Shown here: piece after piece, positions 11,449-26,406 of the stretch
Position numbering within the stretch: position 1 is the first letter of the stretch
Layout of the letters: each line of letters opens with the position of its first letter
Source: Trichoplax sp. H2
Lineage: Eukaryota; Placozoa; Uniplacotomia; Trichoplacea
Direction: 5' to 3'
Length of the DNA stretch: 64,000 nt
Assembly: GCA_003344405.1 (NCBI GenBank)
Contig: NOWV01000069.1
Span: forward strand, 248,001 to 312,000
Made by a program: the position numbers and the translations under genes
The notes under the pieces: model-generated
Told to the model about the DNA's origin: nothing
What the model saw: the letters and a program-made list of their open reading frames with translations, nothing else
Databases searched by the model: none

Positions 11449-13438
11449 TTACATATTATCATTACTGTCGTGTGGAGCGTTCTCAGTACTTGAGTAGGGT
11501 GCGCCTAAACCATACAAATGTCCACCGTAAACAGACTCATCAATGTCATTTTCAAAAAAAATCTGTAAATAAAACAATGAACATGAATTGGACTTTGGTA
11601 TTTTTAATAACGATATACAAATACCGAATTACAAGCTCATTTTACTGGAGAACTCAATTATTAAAGGCTGTCGACTCTAGTATTTATTTCCTGGGTACAG
11701 TATATTACAAAGACATTTACTCGATTAGTTAGTACAGCAATAGTAAGCAATACTATGTACCATCGATTGACGCCATTTACTCCTACAGTACTCCTGATTT
11801 AGCATAACGTCCACAGATTGATGATTTACTAGTTACTTATACTGACTCGCAGAGACGATACGCTATGCTCCCTAGGCAATTCATATTTGATTAAACAGCC
11901 AATAAAGGTGTTCTACTAAATTCGTTATTCGAATAAGTAAGTAACTATCATAAACTTACCATCTTCATTTTAAAGAAGGTATCGCCAGTAAGCATACTGT
12001 CACTTCCAGCTTGATGCTGTGGTCCAACGCGGTCCACCTATAGTTATTTTATGTTCATAGTTATACGTACATAGTAACAGAGAGAAAAAGCATATAAAAT
12101 ATCTTATGATTTTATAAGTACTGTATTTTGCGTTATCTAATGTAAGTTATTGTCATGAACAATTTTCATCAATGTACTACAAGTAAAAGCAATTGATTAC
12201 TAACTTGTAAGGCATCCGCGACCTCTTGTAGTCCGCCCTTCAAAGTTTTACAACTTTTCATAAGATATTTAATGTCGTAAATTGAGGGAAAATATACATG
12301 TAGTAGATCAAAAAATTCTGATTCCCCATTTGGTAAATCCGTGCAAGTCAGCAACCTCATCATATAAGCAAAGTCATAACCGCTAATGAATTAGAAATGG
12401 CATCGTTAAAAAGGCAAAGTATGCAAATACACAAACTTATTGACATGTGATGCAGCATAATAGTGTCAGTTGGATAAGTGATAGTTAATGTAACATCCTA
12501 TTTGATATCAACGCTAATATCTACTCAAATCAGCTATCGGGCAGTTCGCAAACCTGTGAAAGGATAGCCAGGTAACATTGTCAGTAAGAACAATACCGGA
12601 AGTTATAAACAGTTCAGCAAAGTGATTAGGGTCGATTCCATCCTCTTCGTGGCGTTTGAATTGAATGCCAGATCGCTGCAGTAGCTCAATGGAGTCCTGT
12701 GCAGACATGTGTTCGCTATTGCAAGAAGATGAATGTTTATTAATTGATGTAATCGAGTAGAGGATATCGACGTTTATAGTTATCATAGTTGATCATAAAC
12801 TTACGAAAGACTGAACTTGAAATTGAATTGCCATGTAGAAATACCATGAGGTTTTTCACCACGTTCGTTCATAAAAGTCAAGCCAATTTGTATTATTCGT
12901 AGTATATCGACGTTACATTTCAATAAATTATATAAATAATCAGTTGGACTTTTAAAATCGCCAATGGGGCGAGCAACAACACCGGGAAATTCGGTATCCT
13001 GTATTAAGAATATGAGATACCTTTAAGATTAGATAAATATAAGCTAATGGATTTTAATTTGATTAACGTATACAGGGTAAGAGCATGTAAAGAATATCGC
13101 CTTTAGGACAGACTATCGCAGAAACGATTCTTATTTTTACTTTCATATGGTAAGATCTGCAGTACTAAATTATAATTATACGTAAACCAAGCATGACGTA
13201 ATCTGCAGGTAGAGTCGGATAAGAGAATATTGAAAATGGTAAAATTGTATCGTTCGTATTAGTTACTTCGATAACAGAAAAATGGTTGCTTTGCAAAACT
13301 TACCATTCCTATGAAAGGAAAATCCTCCACAATATCACGAATTTTGTCAAATTCCTCCTCTAAGTTACTCTCCCAAATATCTTGGATACCATACTTGCTG
13401 GTTGTAGGCGCAGGCATATTATTGAAATGCCTCTGCAT
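11449..13438 (-). CDS. CNOT7: CCR4-NOT deadenylase subunit CNOT7/CNOT8 (CAF1), 286 aa
   Basis: Six coding exons, read on the minus strand: 13304-13438, 12805-12998, 12554-12715, 12205-12382, 11960-12037, 11449-11562. Phases are consistent and the 286 residues match the 285 of human CNOT7. This is the DEDD-family 3'-5' exoribonuclease that shortens mRNA poly(A) tails inside the CCR4-NOT complex. Catalytic residues are visible: D46 and E48 in DTEFPG, D167 in SGYDF, and H231 and D236 in QHQAGSD. Other near-identical family blocks are YAQDSIELL-like [29 protein letters not shown] and GGHLYGLG. The start at 13438 gives a 7-residue extension; a second ATG at 13417 (MPAPTT) fits the family N-terminus better. 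Human CNOT7 and CNOT8 are vertebrate duplicates, so this gene is probably pro-orthologous to both. Confidence 0.95.
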
Positions 13439-14594
13439 TGATATACGTGTAATAAAGCCAAGTTAGATTCAACTGAATCAGTTAGTATCTTTGTTATTAT
13501 GATTTATGGTAGACTACTATTAATCTTTCTATATTGATAATATTTTAGGCTATTGGCTGTAATAAGAACTTTTTATGATGCATAGCGTGCTATCTATGTT
13601 AACAAGTGCAACAAAGTTGGTGCGAAAATAGGTTATTGATCTTTTAGCAGGCAATTCTATTAAAGCACGTCCTTTCCTGAAAAGGCCTTGAATGTATACA
13701 TATATATATATATACTGTACTATACGCATCTAATATATAAAAACTCTGTAAATAGTCTAAAAGCCGACAATTTCCCGCTATTCAATTGGCTCTATAGTAC
13801 ATGATTATACAACCATGAACTCCTAAAAAAGACCTCATCGATGATGGTTACTCACTTTCATATTAGGCTATTGTCACGCAACCGCTTTGATGCTTAAATC
13901 GTCAATTGCAAAAAATGATCTATCGATGCTAATTGGAGACTGGTTTTTCAGCCAAAAAACGAATAGTAAGTTAGAAAGAAAGGACTAGACAATACTTTAT
14001 AAACTGCTTTCTATAATAATTGATTTATGATGGGTTTCCCTATATCGAAAAGCATTTTTGATTCCCAAAGAAAACGTGCCAATCGTATCACTGGCCTATT
14101 GATTCGACTATAAACTAACGCTATCCTCAGTGCTTACATTCTTGTAGCCTGGATAATGCAATGTTAAATCCACTTTCTTGGCTTAACTTAATAATCCACT
14201 TTAAATTGAAAATATTTCACAGTAATCGACGCTGTCACTGGCTTGACTGATCCACAGCAAGAACTTAATGGCGGCCAAGGACTATCGTTGAAAGCGCTTA
14301 CTACGCTTCTCTAGTGAGCAAGCGCAAACAACGTCGCTTCAGCTCGACTCACACGCAGGCGGAGTCGAGTGTGGTACAGGTCAAGTTTCACTACGTGGTC
14401 TATGAAGTTGAATCGCAGTGGAAAACGTGATCCAGTACTATCGTGTTCACTCAGTACGGTACAGTACAGATTACTGCGAGTGAGTGCCAAGCGTCATACC
14501 ATCATTGTTGTGCGTAGCGCACGGGTAGCTTCATCTACATCTGTACCGTACGTACACTGAGTCATAGACTACTCGAAGAAATACCAAGACCTAC
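13439..14594. other. 5' flank of CNOT7/8, no gene recognised
   Basis: AT-rich DNA with a TA microsatellite at about 13698-13716, followed directly by a GTAC word. From about 14340 the base composition becomes more GC-rich, and GTAC/TACGG repeat words appear (14455-14475, 14545-14560). Short open frames here look like by-products. Confidence 0.4.
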
Positions 14595-15090
14595 AACTCC
14601 TATGGATGGACAGACATCTGGCCTCCTTTGGTCAATCCATTGTGTCCAACATATAGGCAAGGTACGTTACGGTCCGACACGGTGCGCTGCGGTTCGATAC
14701 CGTACTGTAATAATAATATTTATTTACTTATTCCGACGTTTCCAAACTTATAAATTGCAGCTTAACCAACTCCTATGGATGGACAGACATCTGGCCTACT
14801 CTGGTCAATCCATTGTGTCCAACATATCGGTACGGTACGTTACGGTTCAATACGGTACGCTGCGATTCCATACGGTACTATACTATTTATTTATTCCGAC
14901 GTTTCCAAACTTCCAGTATAAATGGCAGCTTAACCAACTCCTATGGATGGACAGACATCTGGCCTACTCTGGTCAATCCATTGTGTCAAACATATAGGCA
15001 CGGTCCGTTACGGTCCGATACGGTACTGTAATAATATGTATTCCGTTATTGACGACGTTTCCTAACTTCTAAATTGCAGCTATACCGAAC
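14595..15090. repeat. Three tandem copies of a ~170-bp repeat
   Basis: Unit starts at 14595, 14768 and 14936, each with AACTCCTATGGATGGACAGA. Each unit carries a conserved core (about 60 bp), a variable stretch of GGTACGG/TACGGT palindromic words, then TTATTCCGACGTTTCC and an AATTGCAGCTTAACC-type end. Copies differ by substitutions and small indels, mostly in the TACGG stretch. The open frames in this stretch are repeat by-products. Confidence 0.85.
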
Positions 15091-15148
15091 CTACAGTACA
15101 CAGTACAGCAGCAATGTAGGGTAGTAGTGACTAGCACAGTAAGGACAT

Positions 15149-16280
15149 TAGGGCCTGTTAAGATGAAAGATCAAACTCAACTCCATTTTTGACCTATGTA
15201 AAAACTCTTTTTTTAGTATCAAATGAGAAACGAGGGCAAATATAATTTACTGCGTATTGAAAATCTCGATTATTTTAGTAAATACTCTATGCAGAATGAG
15301 GCCGCAAGTGATTTCAGCCCCAATTTCTGCTGACTCCACGACTGTAGCCTGCTGTACATTACACTCAGTCTCCACTAAATAACAGTAATACACCAACTGC
15401 AAAAGTCACTAGCGTACTTTATTCAATATCTGGAAATAAATCAAGAATACTTCATCAGGCAAATTGTAGCATAGTCGACTATACTGCAGTATTGTAGGTA
15501 TACTAGGGCCTGTCAAGATGAAAGACCAAACTCAACTTCAATTTTTGCATATATAAAAATGGAAAAAATTGTCAAATGGGAGATGAGCGCAAATAACACT
15601 GTACTGCGCATTGAAAATCTCGCCACTTTCAATCAATATGATGAATGAGACCAAGACTGATTTCGGCCCAAATTTCTCGATACTCCACTACTCTGCTGTA
15701 CAATTTGTAGAAAAAAAATAGTTGATGATGTTACCCCTATCTACTCAGTGGACGACGTAATCCCATACATTCGATATTACAGTTTTGCATTAATTTGTAC
15801 AACATTGATCGCAAATACATAATTTGAATATCATACGTATCAACAGGTAACTTTCTAAAATAAGAGACCTATGTGTATAGGAACTTCATTCAAAACGATG
15901 AGTCTTTTTTAAGCGTTTTACTGAGAGTTGTTACTCTTCAAACATATCGAAGAAAATGAAGCATATTGCAGAGTAATACAGCAACTGCAAAACTTTCTAC
16001 CGTACTCTATTCATTAGTGGGAAATAAAGGATAATTAGGGAAATTGTAGCGTAGCAGTACTCTTGCTACCATAAGGGCCCTATCAAGATGAAAGACCAAA
16101 CTCAACTAAAAAAAATATTTGCCATCTATAAAATCTCTTTTGATTGTCATAGGGGAAACGAGGGTAATTATACTGTATTGCGTATTGAAAATCTGCACAA
16201 TTTCAATAAATAGGCAGAATTACAAGACCGAGACTGGTTTCAACAAAAATTTCTCCATGCTCTACTACTGTCTGTACTCT
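15149..16280. repeat. Diverged repeat element, three copies (one truncated)
   Basis: A conserved block starting with TAGGGCCTGTCAAGATGAAA and ending near CTCCACTACTCTGCTGTACA occurs at about 15149-15356, 15504-15702 and 16073-16280. In the last two copies it is preceded by a second conserved block (AGTAATACAGCAACTGCAAA and following, about 15386-15475 and 15974-16054). The full unit is therefore about 310 bp and the first copy lacks its 5' part. Copies are clearly diverged in sequence. No coding capacity, no clear terminal inverted repeat and no target duplication were found. It could be a SINE or MITE-like element. Confidence 0.7.
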
Positions 16281-17709
16281 ACTGGAGTACAGTACTACAA
16301 TAACAGCAAAAATATTTGCCAGCATGTCCTCTAGTCAGTAGCGGAAAATTATGTAGGACAGCAGCCTACTGCAGACACGCATCTATTTTCACTCAAGCAC
16401 AGCCATAGTCGACCTGATTTCAATTGGATACAATTATGAACTAGTAGCAAATCGCGGCCTGCTATCTGCAGGATACAGATTTCCAGTCCTTTTTCCTTTA
16501 ATTCAAGTGGTGGTCCAAGGATCATGTGCGGCATAACCTACGATATGAATGAGTCAGGATATGCCAAACTGCTGCATTAGTAAATATCGGATTATCTCGA
16601 TATAGCAAAGCTAAGTATGGCAGACCAAAATTGGAATTCGGAATGCGAAAGGAACCTGTACGACAAGGAGGATATCCAATTGCTATATATCATATTACAA
16701 AAAGTATTTCTAAGAGGATAATGTTCGTTAGTCAGCGATCTGATAGTTACTGAACCTCTGTTAAATGAGCACATTATCGTAAACCGTCAGTAAAGCGACG
16801 GGAGTTTGCACTAGTATATCTTATAATAAAGACAACGATACATAGTTATTAGCCTAATATTTTTACCGTATTTTAGGTCGTTTCCGAATTTTAAAGATGG
16901 AATAAGAAATGTTGAAATTGACAATTTACGACAGTAATCCTAGTCATAAACGATAGATTGTTGCATCATGTTTTATCATTTTTTTAGTACCCTAACCTTT
17001 CCAGTATAAGTTTTGTGATATGAATGTTAGTAGACGAGTTGCTGTTCTAAACTCAGTTTCTCAAAGTGATTCGTCTAGGCAATGATTTATTATGGCCTTT
17101 CATTGCAACAGAAAGCACAAATATAAACGATAATTATTTTCTTCATTATACATTTATAGTACTACTGTACATATATACAGCGTATATAAAAGATTGATGA
17201 TTTTTATCTTTCACGGTTAGTTGAATCTGCAATCTCTTCTAGGTATCAATAAAAGCGCTTAACGGAAGCTACGGTAATTCTACGCTAGTAATGCAGTATC
17301 AAGCTCCCTTGTTACTGCCGGGGAATACTACAATATTAATAAGCGATACTAGACTGGTCATTGCGTCAAGATGAAGAAATAGATGTAAAACATGACTAAA
17401 GTTTATTCTGTAGATTATCTGGAAAGCAAACATGGCAACAAGGTGTAATACTTTCATTCGCATTATAGCTTAAATCCTGTCCATTCTAACTTATTCTATA
17501 ATAAAGTTTGCTCGTTTTTCTACGATAGCGCCGATTAAGATGATCAATAAACGAATGGCTACTTTCACCCTACTATATTTTGACTTTAGCAAGTTTATCA
17601 ACAGAAATTCGTTTTAGGTGTCATGCAGTGATATGAAAATGAGTTATAGATTACTAAACAAGATAAGGTTAGGTTGAAAGAGCGTAATAATGCATGTCTT
17701 GGATGTTTT
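16281..17709. other. No gene recognised
   Basis: AT-rich. Two minus-strand frames of about 60 codons (16349-16534, 16592-16774) have no recognisable composition and no conserved neighbour. A few GTAC words occur near 17160-17180, about 540 bp before the next ORF. Nothing else is seen. Confidence 0.4.
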
Positions 17710-18087
17710 ATGCCTTCCAGCGATATACCAATTTTAATCTTTCATTTTACTTTACAAATTGAAGGATGTTTCAACTCGCTAATTTATGGAGAACAAATTC
17801 GATATGTTATTTTCGCCTTAGATATTGCCGCAACTAAATTAAGCCATCTTCTCGAATGGTTGAAAGGTGTTGTTGATGAGCATTCTGCCATAGATTGTTT
17901 ATATTTGGTCATATCCAACTTAAACACTTCCATTTGCATCAAAATATATCTTTGGAATAGTTTATTGACGGGGATGAAACCTCTTCTATATACGGTAGTA
18001 CGAGATCTTGTAACTCGGAAGCTGATAAATAATCTATTGCGTGTCAAGACTGAATTGGACGATATAAAGAGGAGATTCTTCGATTAA
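17710..18087 (+). CDS. Unrecognised small protein (125 aa), possible gene
   Basis: ATG at 17710 (MPSSDIP) to a TAA ending at 18087; the open frame extends upstream to about 17674 without another ATG. The predicted product is rich in hydrophobic residues and probably helical (for example AALDIAATK-like ALDIAATKLSHLLEWL, and LVTRKLINNLLRVKTELDD near the C-terminus). I recognise no domain. It lies 268 bp upstream of the second paralogue, in the same orientation. The small ORF at 2017-2469 is placed the same way before the first paralogue, but the two small proteins do not look alike. It may be a real gene, a 3' exon of something larger, or chance. Confidence 0.3.
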   Translation: MPSSDIPILIFHFTLQIEGCFNSLIYGEQIRYVIFALDIAATKLSHLLEWLKGVVDEHSAIDCLYLVISNLNTSICIKIYLWNSLLTGMKPLLYTVVRDLVTRKLINNLLRVKTELDDIKRRFFD

Positions 18088-18355
18088 AATAGTTAATTAA
18101 CATTTTCACTTCACTATAGACACAAGACTGGCCATTTTCTATCAGTATTGAATCATCTTGACAACAATTTCGGTATGTTGAACAGTACTTTTCTTAATCT
18201 GTATTCACTAAAATATTCCAGTTTATGAGTTTCGTCAATAAAATTGCAAGTCATTTAAGAAAGAATGTCAGTTTTCAATAGAGTTTAAAATTTTATTTTA
18301 TAATCATAGGGAATCGAAACATTTCTTCTAGGGTAACAGTCATCGCCGAGATAGA

Positions 18356-20824
18356 ATGAATTCTCCAACGCAATGCTCACCGCAACCTTCAGGATTAGAA
18401 ACGAACGGTGTTGAAGATGAAAAAGTTGAGGAAGAATGTCAACATAATCTTACTCAATTTCCCGATGTTAGTGAATGTCGAGTATCTAGTAGTGCTGGTG
18501 TTGAATCGGACGATGGAAATCAGAAGGAATTCAACAAATCGACGCAATTTCATCAATCTTCTTCTCAAGCTCATTATGGCAGTCACACTGACAAGACAGA
18601 AAGTACAGCTCAATCACCTTTGGCCGACATAAAGGATCATTCTAGTTATAGCCTTTCTCATAGCAGTGATGACAGAAAGGAAACCACTAGCGAGAAAGAA
18701 AATAGAGTTGAAACACCTACGGCTAATATTAAGGCTCATTCTAGTCATGATTATAGCACCGATGATAGTAAAGAAGCAATTAGCAAGGAAGAAGATAGAA
18801 TTCAAACACCTATGGCTAATACGAAGGATCATTCTAGTCATGATGGTAGTGCTATTGGCAATAAGGAGGCTTCTAGCGAGGAAGAAGATAGAGTTCAAAC
18901 AACAAGGGCTAGTATTGAGGCTCATTCTAGTCCTTATGATAGCAGAAATGATAATAAGAAAAATTCTAGCGAGGAAGAAAATAGAGTCCAAACTCCTATA
19001 AGTAATATTAGGGGTTATTCTAGTTATCATGATAGCAGCAATCAAAATAAGGAAGCTGAAGCTTTTGATATTTCCTCGGTTGAAAAAAGCGACGACGGCG
19101 TATCCACTATTGGAACAGTTACTAGCAGCACATGTGATGACGCTGATTATGATGTAATTGGATCAGATATTCAAACAGCTACTAAACAAAATTCTCAAGA
19201 CATTCAATTGAAGAGCGAAATTTCAGATGATTATGCATCAGAAGCCAGCGATCCAAGTAAAAAAATGATTACGAAAGATAATGATTTAAAAAAGGTAAGT
19301 TGATTAATCGGATAAGATTAATTGATCGAAGAGGGCATCGAGCATTTTAAATATTCTTATTTACTCTTTGTAAATAGCGCACTTGTAGGTAATCGTGTTA
19401 AATGTACATTAAAAACTTTCGATTAATTATAATGCAAGCATATCGTACCGTTTTTTGAACCTTAATATTTAATAATTTAGATTTCTAGAAAGAAACATCA
19501 ATCTAATAAGAGTGTTGTCAACGCTAAGAAGAGAAAATGGCCTTATGACGATAATGGCAATGAGGGAAGTAAGCGAGCAAAAGTGGATGAAAGCACAGGT
19601 ATGAAGAAAAATAAGAAAAAATCATCTACTTTCGTGTTTGAAGACAAGAAGAAACCTATCATCTCCCTACCTTCAATACCAATTGATTATTTATTAATTG
19701 CTGGCGCGAAAGATGACATGCCATTAAAATTGATACAAGGTATAGCTCGAGGTGATGCAATTAAACCTAAAAATCGATATTATCGTATTAATATTGAAGG
19801 CCAATCACTTGGTCGTGTACCAACCAGCACTCAATTTAAGAATATGATGATTATGATGGGTAGTTTGCGCGAAATAGAGAATCCAAGCACTTTAATAGCA
19901 GCAATTGAATTTGGATTTTGCTACATCAATCGAAATGATGTAGTGAGAAAAAATTTATCACATTCAGAAGTTATAACAGCTGCCAATTTTCTATCTTGTG
20001 TTAATGGCCTTCAGTATCCATCACGTGGCAAAAGTCAAGCTCCTAATCCAAATCGGCGTTCAATTGATTTTTTGTTTAGTCCTTCATTTCATCCGCATTT
20101 TGGTCATCAAATATTTAATCAAATTATACGCAAGCGTAATTTACTAGATATGGAATCTGATCAATTTGCTGAATCGACTGATGAATACTTAACATTTGAA
20201 GTAATGATGAATAATGATTCACGTAATGTTTATATATTTAAGCAGCAGCAGCAATCAGACTCGAACGATGGTAAAGACCTCACTAATGATCATGCAATTA
20301 TCGAAGAGCGCCCAGTGAATAGCTGGTTGGCAATTCATTTGGCTCGAGGTAGTAGTGCTGATTTCGATATCAAATACCATATTTTCAACATTAAGCGTAG
20401 CGCATGTCATATTGATTGCCCACTAGTCATTAATCAGTTGGGCCAAATTAATGAGCCGATCAAAATTAAAAAAAAATTTCGGAAATTAGTTACCAATGTC
20501 AAAAAAGTAAACACTGCATATTATCAAAGCTCAATTAAAACCTGTAGTAAAACCGGCGCAAGCAGTAAATTTTGGGATACTGCTATTTTGACAGTGCAAG
20601 AAATAACTGATTATGAAGATTATAATACCAAAAAGGGAACATTCAGACATGAAAAAATGACGGTGAAAGGAAAATTGGAGTTAGATGTTGAAGATTGGTT
20701 TATTTGTAATGATGAAGGCCTATTAACTAATGCTGCCAAAGAATTTTATAAATTAGGCATTGAAGCTGCTAACGTGTGCAAGTTAAATAAGAATGACAAA
20801 GGACGTAAAGCCAAGACGTGTTGA
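18356..20824 (+). CDS. Unrecognised two-exon protein, paralogue of the gene at 3023-5602 (760 aa)
   Basis: Exon 1 is 18356-19294 (donor GTAAGT) and exon 2 is 19481-20824 (acceptor TTTAG), joined in phase 0. This is the same position and phase as in the first paralogue. Exon 1 encodes 313 residues rich in Ser, Glu, Asp and Lys, including about five imperfect 31-residue repeats (residues 88-233). Exon 2 begins with a basic, NLS-like region (KKRKW, KRAKVDES) followed by the conserved domain: YLLIAGAKDD, EFGFCYI, CVNGL, RKRNL, NVYIF, LARGSSADFDIKY, IKIKKKF, VEDW and FYKLGIEA. I do not know this domain from any named family. Architecture suggests a nuclear protein with a long acidic disordered arm, which is inference. 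Divergence between the two copies is high (by eye roughly a quarter of positions identical), so the duplication is old or the family evolves fast. Confidence 0.75.
18617..19054 (+). repeat. Five imperfect ~93-bp coding repeats (31 aa each)
   Basis: Inside exon 1 of the gene at 18356-20824. Units follow the pattern P-x-A-N-x-K-x-H-S-S ... S-E-E-E-D-R-V-Q-T. Three central units are exactly 31 residues, the first is 33 and the last is partial. The repeat keeps the acidic, Ser-rich character (HSSHD, SSEEEDRVQT) and therefore looks selected at protein level, or is a recent in-frame expansion. The reverse strand is also open over this region, which is a shadow. Confidence 0.85.
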
Positions 20825-22435
20825 TGATGTATAAATGTAAAAGTATATTAACAGTTATTGCTTTCAATTCGTTGAAGAAAATATAGGCAGTAATTTATAA
20901 TTCTTCTGAAATGATAGCTTATACTTATCATTATTATAAAGGAACAGTGTAGCCTATTGCTATTCTAAATAAATTTCATTACTGACGTTAGCTTTGGCAA
21001 TTTGTGAATTGAGACTACTATGCAAACCAAATTGAGATAGTGCCTAAATTTTACAATATCAGACAGTAATAAAAATGCTGCATCTTGTTATTTAATAGCG
21101 GCTTTAGTAAAAACTGATCAATATCAGTCATGGTGACTTTTTTTCTGCTAGCACGTTTATCTCTACATGTTCATTACTTTGTTTATTTGATAAAACTTTA
21201 TCCTTTATAATAAAAATATGTTAATTAACCTATTGAATTCACAGTATTTGCTAAAAGAGTGGAAATAAAATTTAATACACTAGTAAATATGTGTACTACT
21301 TTATCCAACTTATTCGATAGCCTTTATCAAGCTATAATAGCATTCAGAGGTACTGGTACTTACATACAATTATTGAACACGTATAAATTATTAGCTAAAT
21401 GCATTTCAATTCTAACTGTACTTATAGTAACTTTAGGCTCCTTTTCTTGTAATTCAGCTGACAAACAAGTCCTACTTTGAGTATATACGGTTTGTAGATT
21501 AATTTCAGTTACAGTTTTTACCTTAGTGGGTACTGAATTGTGTGAGTTTAATGAATGGTAGGTTATAACAGTACTTTACATAGCGATTGTTATCGTAATT
21601 AACGTAGAATATTTAGATTTATGAGAGGTCTAGCATTGATTAACGATCGCTGTGGTGTTGTTAAGAAAATTTTCGGTCGAATGCAACCAAACATCTAATG
21701 ATATATGGCATTTATCATCAAGAATACTGATAATCATATTACAATTATGCTAGTTACAATAGCAATTAAGAATTTTTTGAAGATTGACTCTAATACAAAT
21801 TTATTAGTCTAAATGAAGGCACATATAAAATCGAATGTTGCTATACATTTGTTCGTATTTACGTTAGCCACATGAGGTTTGTAAATCTTCAGTCATCAAA
21901 CATCATTTCTTGTATATACTTTCCATTTAGTAAATAAAATTCACAAATATCATTATCCTTATCCCTTTGATATCGATGATCTGTATGCCAGGGTGCATGT
22001 CAACTCTATTGACACATTATGACACTCAATGTCGTAATAAAATATAAACTGCATTTGGATGATGTTTATAAAATCGAGCTTTTAAAACAGATGCAAGTTT
22101 TACTGCCTGAAATTGTTATTTCTTCATAGCATTGTTGCTTAAAATTTGAAAATCTATACAATAACAATTTCGTAATATTGTTTACATATAGTTTCAATAT
22201 AATGTAGCAAAATGTCATAATAAAAATGTTATGATTATATCATAACAATAAATACCGGATATATTCATTTACTCAACTCAATTATCTCTGACCAATAGAG
22301 TAATATGAACAAGATATGACATCAAAAGTATACAAATAGTTATATTAACCGTGCTCACAAGTTAAATTTTTGGAATTTGTATATTAACTTTGGTACTAAT
22401 AGTCGCTGCCGTACTAGAATTTGCGTCCCTAGCAT
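20825..22435. other. Convergent intergenic region, no gene recognised
   Basis: Lies between the 3' end of the paralogue (plus) and the 3' end of ABHD18 (minus). Strongly AT-rich with AATAAA-like words (near 20967). A 73-codon plus frame at 21259-21480 has no ATG at its beginning and no recognised domain. Nothing else is seen. Confidence 0.45.

Positions 22436-26406
<3,971 letters not shown>

Noticed and set aside
11273-11732. Plus-strand frames of 74 and 100 codons
   Set aside because: They are antisense to the last CNOT7/8 exon and its intron and lack domains.
18395-19045. Minus-strand and alternative plus frames of 72-143 codons over the paralogue exon 1
   Set aside because: Shadows of a repetitive Ser/Glu/Lys coding exon. 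Their own compositions (Ile/Leu/Arg repeats) mirror the codon pattern of the true frame.
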